In this document: positions 23,701-35,700 of the stretch, piece after piece
How positions within the stretch are numbered: position 1 is the first letter of the stretch
How the letters are laid out: each line of letters starts with the position of its first letter
Assembly: GCF_910592395.1 (NCBI RefSeq)
Contig: NC_088316.1
Span: forward strand, 16,616,001-16,680,000
DNA from: Lineus longissimus
Taxonomy: Eukaryota > Nemertea > Pilidiophora > Heteronemertea > Lineidae
Length of the DNA stretch: 64,000 nucleotides
Reading direction: 5' to 3'
The notes under the pieces: generated by a model
What the model was told of the DNA's origin: nothing
What the model saw: only the letters and a program-made list of their open reading frames with translations
The model's database searches: none
Translations under genes and position numbers: made by a program

Positions 23701-26700
23701 TAGACCTCGCAATTCTCAACCTATTTTGCCATTGGAACATGTGTGAAAATGCTAAAAGGGGGTCATTTACACCCCCAACGGTGTAAAACCCATGCAATTG
23801 AAAGGCCTGATTGCTAACCAGAAAAGAAGTAAGTTAATGGGTTGGCAAATAATTGGGGTAGTAAAGAGTAGGAAAACCCCAGTGCAATGTACAGCATTGC
23901 TCCCAAGGGCTTTGTTTGCCCGAAGTAATTTTAAACTTTTAATGTAATTTAAAGCTTGTAATTTTAAATTTTAAACTTTTTAATCAGCTGTTTTCCCCGA
24001 CGCTCCATCAAAATGAGAACCAGAGGGTGATCTTTTATAATTTAAGCCAGAAACAAATACAAAGATAACACCAACTGCGCCTTTTTTAGTGGCCGTGCAA
24101 GTTGGTAGAATCCATTTTCCAAGTATAAACCAACTGCGCCTTTTTTAGTGGCCATGCAAGTTGGTCGAATCCAATTTCCAAAAGAGGGATAGTCAATATG
24201 TAAATTTTTCAGTATACAACCAACTGCGCCTGTTTTAGTGGCCGTGCAAGTTGGAAGAAACTATTTTCCAAATTTTTACCAACCGCGCCTATTTAGTGGC
24301 CGTGCAGGCTGGGGGTAGAGAGAAGGCTTCTAGTTTGTGACTATCCCGGCCAACTGCTTTGTTAGGAAACCTACATGTATTTTACAACGTTCAGTTGGCC
24401 CTTAACACTCATAGGTGCATCCTCAACTATTGGGGGGAGGGTATTTCAAATTTGATGGTTCAGGCCAGAGTGCTACAATGGTTTGGTGTTTTCTTCTTGT
24501 GCGAGCTATTTACAAAATATAACAACAACAAGAAGTCTCCGTGGAGTTGTGCCCAACATCCAGATTTCCCCATGCGACCTGATAGTAGTAGTTTATGAGC
24601 TGAGGGTTGGGAGATGATTCAATTTCAAAAGAGAAAAGTTTCAAAAAATTCTTCTGTGGTGCAATGCCAAGAGCATTTCTACATTTCTTTTCAGACCAGA
24701 ATTTTGCTCATGCATAAATATCATGCTCTTCTTCACCAAGTATAAATAATTTAAGATTGTGATAATATTGAAGCACTTGACTTCCAACACTTTAGAGGCC
24801 CTTGCCTAGGCCTGTGCAGTATCATAAGGAAGGTATCATAGGTACTTTTAATTGGCCAATAACAGAGAATCAACTTACAAGAAGAGTGATATATACTAAT
24901 AGAAATGGCCTAGGACACAGCCAAGATCAACAGTTGAATGCAAACATCTGTGCCCCAAATGCAGGTGCGCCTTTTTTAAACGCACACATCTGCTGAATAT
25001 ATATTGGGATAGTTCAAGTACTGTTTGTTCAATTATCCAAATTTTGGAGCATGAATAGCCCACTTCTAGGTAACCAGGAGACTTCCAAACGGTCACCAAC
25101 TCATTTCAGGTGATAAGCTTCCAGAGGGAGACAACAGATGATATCCCTTCACTTTGAGATATTTGACAAAGAGAACAAGTAGACTTCAAAATGCAGAAGG
25201 GATGCGACCCACCACACATTAAACAATCTCTGTTCCAACTTCATAGCCGAACTCCAAAATACACACAATATAACCCAACCATTACTTCATGGAATTTGGA
25301 AGCTGTGAAAAAACATGGTTGAACCTATGGTGTTGTTAGTAGAGCCAAGTTGGTATAACTGAGCAATTTCATGCCTGAATACCATGTCAATCAGATTTTT
25401 ATGATTCTAAAACGTACTAAGAGCATATTTCTTCACAACATGATGTATTATACACTTGGCACTGCACCTGATTTCCCATCTTCACATAGCAGAAAAGCAA
25501 TGTTGTACACGTTGTAGTAGACTGCATTTGTAACAAAAGCCAACCCCCAGCTGTTCGACCACATCACCAAATCCATCCCCAGAGAACTGAACAATTTATG
25601 GACAGTTAATACCAAATCCAGGAAACTTTTTTTAACATGTTGAAGTACCATCTTTCAACCATGATTTCAAACTTAGAAATCGGTTCAAAAGGCATTGCCA
25701 TGGGAATCAAATATGAAATAGTTGAAATTTCAAGTTAGTACTAACTAGTACTGCAAATCGAAAAACCAGAAACAAATTTGGACTTCACAGAAATTATCAA
25801 AGCACCCACTCAGAATCCACACACATCATTCAACACATTCAGTCTTTGATAATCAACTGTGAAGTGATGGGGAAAAACAAAGAAGATTCGTCTATTTCAA
25901 CAGCCGAATATTTTTTTGGTGATATACTTTCATAGCTGTCCAGTTCTGTTCTTTCCTCAGCATAAAGCCAGAGCCTCATTGTATAGGTAGCCTATACAAT
26001 GTTAAGAATAAGCAACTTCACATTGGCCCCACAGGCATAACCTAACTTTCCTCCAAATACAATCATTTTGATGTAACTATAAGCCATCATAATCATCGCC
26101 ACAAATTCTTGTTCAACACCAAACCCATCCCAAATCAAGCACAAAGTAATTTCAGGAATATTTCCTTGAGGGAGCTACATGTCGTCAACCCGATAATAAA
26201 TTCAACAAGAACCATAGACGGGTACGCAGTTCTCATCTTGTTCTGAGAAAGAGCTCATCAGCATCTCTCACATTGACAATTGACGTCATCATCAACATTT
26301 GCTCATGCATTCATGATAAATGAGGTCAAGGGCATATCCTTAATAGACCATGCAGATGCTGCATGCATGGTTCTAAGAACACACGATTCTGAATGGCCTT
26401 ATTCCAAACTATCAGGAAACACATTCTTGTCCAACAAGACGAACAAAAACCCACATTCTATTAACATAACAGGAGTGCCCAAGGCTACAGGTTCTGATAT
26501 TGAAAAGAATAAAAGACGGTTATTGTTGGGCTGTTTCTATGGTCATCTAAACTGCTTAGTTGCACTTTTTCAGACAGTTGAACGATTCTCGTCTCATGAG
26601 GCCAGACATGGCATACCAAATGAGGACACTTTGACTTGCCCTTCCTGTCCATAGCATACTCTGCATTGTCAGTGTATTGGATTGACTAAAAATAGTGATA

Positions 26701-29700
26701 CTGGGTTTTTGTCATTCTACTGGAGATTCCAAGTCTTGTCAGGTATCTTTTTACTGGTCAAATTCATGACCTGATAAATGCTTGAGGAATGGGTAAATAT
26801 TGACCCAAAGACAGACCAACTATAGACACAGCAATACCAATCCCATGATGCCCAAAGAATGTCACGAACATAATTCTGATGACATTTTGTCACAGCACAT
26901 CAGTAACATTTTCACATCAAACTTCAAAAGTTCTGAAAAAACTGTGTGAAAATAAGTTTCTAATTGGAGGAGTCGTTTTGGTACGCCCTGGGGCCAATGT
27001 CAAGTAAGATAGCTGAAAAGTGAACATGGAAAATATATCATACTGAACAGGCAGGTAACAGTGGCCCGTCTTCATATAACCTGGGAGGCAGGTGGCAATA
27101 GTCTTCCCGATCACCTGGAGACGCTCAGCCGAAAAGGTTTGGTCACCGTCTGAGAAAATAGCAAAGACACTCCTTTATCACATTTATGCAACCAAAAATG
27201 GTTTGAAGTCTCAAATATTTAAAAAGAAAGTGACATTGCTGAGAACTCTTTAAGGGATTTGAAAAATCTCAAGCCATTTGATAAGATTTTTATATGAATT
27301 TGGACAAAAATTTTGATATTACTTATTTTTGTTTTCTACACAGTTTTCACAACATTGTATAGCACTTTTTTACACATGGACTGCCGTCAAAAAATGGACT
27401 GACAGCCGAGACCTGAAAAAATGCAAAGATAATCAGTATATGAACATAATTGATTGTTGTATGGTCCAATGTTTCATGTCCTTTCATCAGAGGCATGCAC
27501 GGGCCACATGGATCCGCTTTGAGGTTTGGGGAGCTCACACAAAACGTGTATGGTGTCAACGGGGACATCTCTGTCTGAAGGAGTCCTTGAGTTAAAGCAG
27601 CAGTACGTCCAGGGTGAGCACTGAAGAATTGTTGACCATACCAAATAGGGTTTTCCTAAATGTGCAAGGTAATACATTCATCATGTTCAGCAATATTTAA
27701 GAGCGGACCCCTCCCCAAATGAGGCTGTGTCAACTAATGCTAGCGTTGAGCAGAAGGGGCATCCACATTCGACACCATACACGTAATCACACCCACACAC
27801 ATTTTCTCACCAGATATCTCAGAGGGATTCTTAAAATCAAAGATAACTTTTTTTCTTCTTGAAAACAAGCCACAGTAAGGAAAAGTACAACCAGGAAAGA
27901 ATAAGCACTTGCAAATTCCTCGTTATAAAACTTCCATTGCTTAAAGATTCCCCACCTGATGTCTAGAGGTTTTTCTAGAGTTTTTCTTTGCTATTATTCA
28001 ACTGTAATTATTTTGTAGCACTTGGAACAATATTGGCGATAGAAGACAAGGTCTTGCCTAAACCCCAGCTCAGGGGGAATATAACAAAACAGCCTTGGCA
28101 ACAGAATATGAAACTTACAATCCAGTGGGGTCACACCCAATTTTCAGCACAGTTCCACTAATCAGACCAAACATATTTTAGATAAACACTAACTCAGGTC
28201 CCCTTCCTCCTACTTTATCAACCCTCTTTGAATCTCTGATCACATCAACACACACACCCACACATACCTGATAAAAGGTGAGAAGTGCTGTACAAAGTCA
28301 TGAAATTGGAGTAGTCAAACCGAAATATCGAACTTCCAACTAAAAGTAGATTGTCTAGTTCCTCTTTGGGCAACATATCATTTGAATTCTGTATTGACAA
28401 AATTTCACTTTGAAAAAAAATTACCCTGGGAAAACAGCAAAATAAAACTTCAAAAATCATTTTTAATCAATTTGATGCTGTCCAATGCCAGAGGGTTTCT
28501 AGACAGTTTGATTTTAGAAATTTTTTATACATGAAGTTGCTGGATATGGCTTGAAACCTTTTGTGCTTCAACTGAAACATGAATGACTTGATGTTGCCCA
28601 CTGATATCATTTGGTGTTTTATCTTAAATATAGAAATTCTGGGTACAGATGGAAATGGCCACTTCCCTCAATTTCCTCCAAGGCCTCAATCATTCCTGCC
28701 TCGATTATATCTTATTTGATGCAAATATACTGACACAATGAGACATGGATCTCTCAACTAATCAGGGAACTCCAGTAATATTAAAGCATGTTCAAGTGCA
28801 TCACTTGACACGTGGCATGTTGTCCATAAAATCTTCCTGTTTTACTTTTGATGGTATGTTTAACATAGGTGGTTAAAGTGACGTCGAAAATAGCCCCCCA
28901 GCATGCTATAATCAAACCAAGTGGCTAGAATGTGATACCCGATAAGAACTTAATCCAGATCGCACCATGGAAACAGGACTGACGTCACAAACATGTTTAA
29001 AATGTCTCTGTGCATTCTTGTACTCGTGTTTCCCCCATGCGCCACAGGGGGATTTGGGCAAATTACAATGTACGTGAATGCCTGGTTAATATCGTGCACA
29101 CGATCGTGGGTCGTTGTTTTTTTTAGGTTTGTAGGATAAAACACCAAATGCCAGCGGGCAAGGTTTATATCTTAAGACAGATTTTCTTTAATATAAGTAC
29201 ATCTGATGGTGAGCTAGAACCTGGAAGTAGACTTAGAGATCATTTGTTGATAAAAAAATTGTTTACTGAATATCAAAATCAATGCAATTGCAAAAGTAAG
29301 GAATATTTCAAAGTGCAAAGGAGGCTGATACTCTTATTTTTCTTGAAAATTCCAAAGCTACATGTAGGCTTAATCCTATCAAGGGTCACAACTTGATCAG
29401 CTCAGTGATCACAGAGAAATTGTAAATTTCAAGCTTCGAGATGGTGTTCGATAACTTTTTGGGCAATAGTTCATAACACTGCGCACTGGCAAGTGTTATT
29501 ACAACCACAAATCTAAATATTTTTGTTCCACTGATCGTTGGTTTGAGACCATGAAACAAAAGTACACATGGCATTGGTGAAGCTTTAGTTGCCAAGAAAT
29601 CCATCAACAGCATTATGAGACAGACTCAATCAGACGAAAATTATTTGACTTTTTTTACTTCGGTTTAATTAAGTAGCCCCAAGCTCTCAGGTGAACTCAG

Positions 29701-32700
29701 AAATAGGCCAGTCATGACTAACATCCTGCTTGTTCAGGAATTTTCTAGTTGTTGCTTGCTACACAACCTTATACACAGACTGTATATGTTCCCCATACAC
29801 ATGGCTATCATTTCACCAAAGCGCCCAATTTTCTAGGAGTGCATGCTTTTCAACCAAATGGTTGAAGGATTAAAGTTTTAATTTTAGATTCTTTGTTGGG
29901 AAGGGAAGCAGTTCATACAAAATTCATACAAAGCTCGTCAGCAATCTCAAGGTTATCACTGAATGAACCAACTGTACAATAACACCAGGTATTCTGGCTA
30001 ATTATTCTGAAGGTACTAAATAAGTAGGGTAGGGTAACAGAAAATTATGATGAATATGTTAAATAAGAAGTGAAGATTTTAGATTTAAAAATATTTCTAC
30101 AAAATGTATTGGAATGCGCGAAAATGTTAACAATTCAAATGGAAACGTCTTTTTTTGGTTTGACTATAAAGCCATTAGTGCATTGTAATGATAAATGAAC
30201 AACTGTAACAGAGTAAGTTAAGATCTCTAAATCCACAATCCAACAATATTTATATAAATTTGCCTAGTGACCAATGTGAAAAAGGAATGTCTGAGCTAAT
30301 TGAGTACATGTGAACGAAGCTCTGTCACAACCTGCAAAGGAAACGAAGAAGAGCTGAATTTGGCGGATACATGACATCATAATGCGACAATCATATAATA
30401 ATAAACAGGTAAGTATAGTGCATTATAATACACCAACAACGAAATTAACTTTGACCAGTACCACCAGGCATCCAATATGTTATCAAATGTGACCCATCAC
30501 AGCAAAACCCGGCACATGTCGTTCTGAGGTTGGCAGGTTGAGCGGACTGGTTGTGGTTGTTCATTTCGAGGAATCGAGAATACAATTCCTTTCTATTTCT
30601 CCTGGTGTCATGTGATTAGGCTCATCTTCTGTGCGACATGGACCTCGTTTTGCTGTGACGGGTCAGAAATCATTATGAAACTTTCAATCAAGCTGTCTAT
30701 GACCAAGTCACTAGGGATAGATCCCATGACTCTTAAAATGGGGCTATGGCTTCTTCATTTTAGGCACTTGCTTAATGATACATAGGTTAGCAAGTTAAGG
30801 GGAGTTTGGTTCCTAGAAATTAATTGCCATCGGCATTGTCACTTGCTGCAATACCGGTATATTTTCCTTGATATCATCTATGGAAGGAGTGAGTCAGATT
30901 GCAGTCTGAATGCAACATCAACTTCCACCATGCCCGGACATGCAAAATTTGAGCACAGGAGCTAAACTAGGGTGAGTTTTATGAGGTATGAAAGATTTCC
31001 GAGGACAGAAATATAACAACCACGCCTGAATTTATTGGACAGCCGACCACACATTCAAAGAGAGAGCATCATGTCTATGGTAGCCATGCTCGCAAAGGAC
31101 ATAATGAGACTAGTGGGAAGTTTTCAAGGGGATATGATGACTTGGTTAAAACTTAAGACTGGACAGAAACCAACTAGTTATCGATTTCTTGTAGACGACA
31201 GATTTGACTATTTGAGTCAAGGGGGGCAATTTTTTGTTAGCCTTGGGTAGTAGGATGGATACAAGGACCAATAAGCATACCAAGAGGTTGGAAGCAATAA
31301 CCATGAGTCCCAATCCAACTTCCAAGAATGTCTTTGAGGGTAGTGCCACAACTTAGACTCAGTCATTTGCATTTCCACAAGGTATTGGCTGATACATTAC
31401 GAAGATGAGCACGTTCAAGGGATTTATAGGGGTCCTGGTGGTCAGCCGCATTTTTATAAGTTGGGGCCAGCCTTCAACTGTACACAATGCTCTTTAATCT
31501 TGTGGAATCTTACATGCAAAATTGCAATTCAAGCTAACCAGCAAGATCGCTTTTAGACATTATATGAGTGGCTGGGGCGTTATTTTTTAAGATTATCTTT
31601 TACTCGGTTTTATTTTTTCACAAGCCTTTTTTCAATAATTAGCTGATTTTTACTTTTTTTAGAAATGATTATAGACTAGAACTTACGTCAAGTCAGCCTG
31701 AAAGCAAGAGAGGTAAAACATGACATACTACAGCCTGATAAGGTTAGTCAATGTCATTTTTTTTTACAAGATCAAAAACGAAATGGCTTGGCTGTCATTA
31801 GATGGGATACACAGTGAATCACACAGAAATTTGGGTTCAAGTCCAAAAATTCCAAAAACAATGTTTTTTCTGACCTTGGTAATCAACACATGCAACAAGA
31901 GTGAATTTCACTTTCACTAGTCAGAGTAAAATTCTACTAGTACTAGAACATACATCAGCTACTCTTTGGCAAAGTTCAAAGCACAGCTAACAGCAACATT
32001 TTCTTGCAAAGTTCTAGGGGAGCATATCAAAATTACCAATGAATGTTACCTTTTTTGGTGGAACATGCCAAGGACGTCATGACAACCAAAGCCACTTCTA
32101 CACCATTTTAAAATGAATCAACATGATGGTAAGCTTTCAAGACAAAAGAAAGTGAAAGAAGGTATGCTATTATAATGACTTCTTTCATTATCATCAGATT
32201 TGATAGAAAACCAAAATTTCACTAACTTGGCATAATTATCCCAAAGTCATTCATTCCAAGTCAATGATGATGCCAGACATTCCACTATGTCTAAAATAAG
32301 GTTTCAGTTTGCAATAGAACTGATTTCATGACAACATTTCAAGAACATTTTTGAAGTCTTGAAGCTAACCATTGCTAGTACACGAGTAACTGAAAGAATA
32401 CTGGATGTGTAACTGTAATGGAAATTGATTTTGACCAAAACAAAACCAGTTGTGTCCAATCGTCATGACAACATGCTCTTCTTGGATGGATTCACGTTTG
32501 AGAGGTTAGTCTACCTGTAGGGTTTTGAGTAAGCAGTTCTACACACTTCTAGTATTCTTAGAATGAACAAGAAAACCTGATGCCACATACTAGATTTGTG
32601 AAACAGGGGGGTTAGGGTTCCAGCACAGCACAGTCCATTATCATCAAAGCAAGCAGAGCAGCAAAACTTTTAACTGTGACTGCCTGAGGAAATTACTTGT

Positions 32701-35700
32701 ATGACAACCAATATCAGAATTTGGTACACCCAAACATGGTAAAATCTATCATCACAATTAAGGCCTCCCATGATCAAAGAAATACTTTAGGGGGGGGGGG
32801 GTTGCTTTCTAATGATTCCGACGACTGCTTTCCATCTGTCACAAGACTCACATCTACATGGATTAAGATTAAGAATAGATATTTTGACCCAATTGGCAAA
32901 GTGCATGCGCAACTACTCCTATGTAAATCTGTCCTACAATATCTTATGCCAGTAATCAGCAGTGTACACACTGCTGCCGTAATTCATATCGTAATTCATA
33001 TCGAAATTAAGAAAAATACTGTAATTGAAAAGATTTTTTGGTAAGATTTCAAAAGCTTTGCGTCAACAATTGTTATCAAACTGCGTGTATTTTATGTTTT
33101 CTTTCATAACAAACAGAAATGACTTGTCTGTAAATCAAATCGATAAAGTACTAAAATGCTTAAACAAATAACTTCTTCAAAAGCAGTGTTTAATACTTTT
33201 GTTCTGTGTCAGACATGCACATGCAAAGAACCAATGGTCTTACAATTTGACATCTAAAGTTTACTACAAGGAACCCAAATTTACGGTGAGGCCTGACAGC
33301 AACAACAGAGACAGTGGGTGTGGACATCCCTTCATCAGGCAGATGTGAACTCATTGATATGACAGGGAGGGGCCAGTGACTACACTGGGCCAACGCTTTT
33401 TATGTCTTAGTTTCCTTGCACGAACCATGTTGCAACCAGTGCTATTTCAAATAGGTCTACAGCTACTTTAATAGTCTTCAGGTTTTTTTTAAATGTGCTG
33501 CCACCAGACCTCTCCTTACATAGTCAAAATTGTTGCTTGCTTAGACAGACACAGACATGTTGAAAGATGAGTGAAAAATCAATCTTGCTAACCAAAAGCA
33601 GTTATGCCAGTATAAAAAATTCATTTCTGTCAAGATGTATTAATATGAAATAGACTGAAATCAAGATTTAAATGAAATGTTACAAGCCAAAAACTCTTGG
33701 TTAGTATGAACTGAAATTTCAGCACCCGACTACTAGTAAGAGTACAATCACAAACTTAATATGTGAGCGGTCATCATCATCATAAAGAAAGTCATATCAC
33801 ACTTTAGTATGTAGCACCATTGAGTAGAAATTATGTGAGTCATGGCGTAACTCAATCGAGGATATTTAAAAGATTAGGGTAATCCTACCTGGAAACTTAG
33901 CAATTTGTCAAACTGTGGGATAATGTAGTACTTTATCCCATCGATGGCACCCGGCAGGGTGACACCACGCACAAGGAGAATGATCAGCACCAAGTAGGGG
34001 AAGGTGGCAGTCACATACACAACCTACAAAAGAGAGGGATGAAAAATCATTACACGAGTATCAACATTTATAATAATCTTATATTATGGCAAAAAGCATC
34101 TAACTTTTTTTGTTTGTAGTTTTTTATTTCCAAGAATCGACAGTTCCAGCAATGACTAAGGGGTGAATAACATAACTATAACTATACAAATTATAATATC
34201 TGTACTTACTTTTCCAGATGACTTGATTCCCTTGAAGAGGCAGAGGAACACACAGATCCAAGCAATGCCCAGGCAGACCAACAGCTCCCAGCGGATCTTA
34301 CCCATGTCTTCAATTCCATCAGTGATCTGTAGAACATGGTGTCTGCAAAGATAGCAAAATGTTTTAACCAGTTACAACCAGATCCTTACACAACCAAATA
34401 GACAGACGTGTCAGCAACCTTCTTTAACGGCCAAGTATGAAAAAAGGGAAATACTTAAGATTTTTAATTTTCTCTGCTAACGAAATAACTATTCATGACT
34501 TCGATGTAACATCTTCAAGCTGGTGATGCTCAGGATCAATTAGACAACAATAAAACAAATTAATCAATAGATTTCAGGAAAAACTGTGACTTTAAACTTC
34601 ACTCACTGCCAAAATTCTTCACTTGGCGTTGTTCTGTTTGTGATGTTTCCAACCACTGAAGCAACAGTCGCAGTCAAATTGGTTGAGTTGCCAAGTGTCC
34701 CGTTTACCATATTCATCACATTGGGTGTATAGGTGGTGTTCCATGTTTCATCTGTCTCGTTTATCAGTAATGAGTCGTTTACCAGTAACGAGTCGTTGCG
34801 ATTTCGCACGATACACCTGGGCGTGTTCCATTCGTTATCACACGTGCTCCAGGGCAGCACTGAGGTAAAGGACTTGTAGAGGAAATACAGCGTCCATGCT
34901 ATTATAATGTTGTAGTAGATACAAACGACGCCAGACACCAGGACCATGCCATAACCTATGCCTAGAATAGGTGGAAAAAAGGAAATTATAGTAAGTCTAG
35001 GCAATAGGGGAGAACACAATTATACATCAATGCTTTGAAATGCAATATGCTGGCATCATATTTTTCTGCTTTTCAGCTCGGTTCCTATTCATGACAAACT
35101 TCTCAGTCAAAGCGTTGCCACGGAAACTGATATAGAAATTTATCACTGCCAAGCCACTTCACTGGGTGTGAAACCTTGTGATTGCTCACATAGCTGTTCA
35201 CTTCAGTAAATCCTGTGTAGTTGGCACTGTGTCAGACCGTTCAAAACAACCAGGGGGGACACACTTTAAGAATGAACATTCCACCACTTCATTATTCCGC
35301 AACAAGTGGAATCAAAGTATGTTGTTAGATTGATTTATACAGAGATCAATTTGGCAGAAATAAAACTGTTTGTTTTCGTCCCATGCGCCAGAATGCTACA
35401 TTGTAAAACTCACTATTTAAACGAGATCGATGGCAAATTACCATTTACATAACCAGATAATCATTATAATAACACGGAATGTGGCTTGATTACAATAACA
35501 TAGCATAACACTAGAGTGATTATATGCTGAATCAATGAATTACGGAACCAAATGTAAACATAGTAAATATTTAGAATTGATCACATGAGGAGCACGAAAA
35601 ATGCCACAAGCTGGGATTCACACTGAAAACCTGGCTTTGTTGTAATTGCAGTTCAGGTCAATTGGAAGGTCAAGATCCCCACTCCAGTTATGTTCATTTC

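Larger units (their letters stand above)
23064..33888 (-). other. Large SLC6 intron 6 (10.8 kb)
   Basis: This is the gap between the exon ending at 33889 (TM5 region) and the exon starting at 23063 (TM6). I found no nested gene on either strand. It holds a short interspersed hairpin repeat cluster (24071-24311), a small perfect hairpin at 25977-26001 (CATTGTATAGG/CCTATACAATG), a foldback element (30488-30668), and a G homopolymer near 32790. Most of the remainder is unique AT-rich DNA. Confidence 0.8.

Noticed and set aside
24150-24170. tRNA T-arm-like GTTGGTCGAATCCAA
   Set aside because: Only one of the four repeat copies has it, and no acceptor stem or anticodon arm can be placed around it.
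26280-26654. 124-codon plus-strand open frame inside SLC6 intron 6
   Set aside because: No domain, poor codon pattern, no convincing promoter or splice context.
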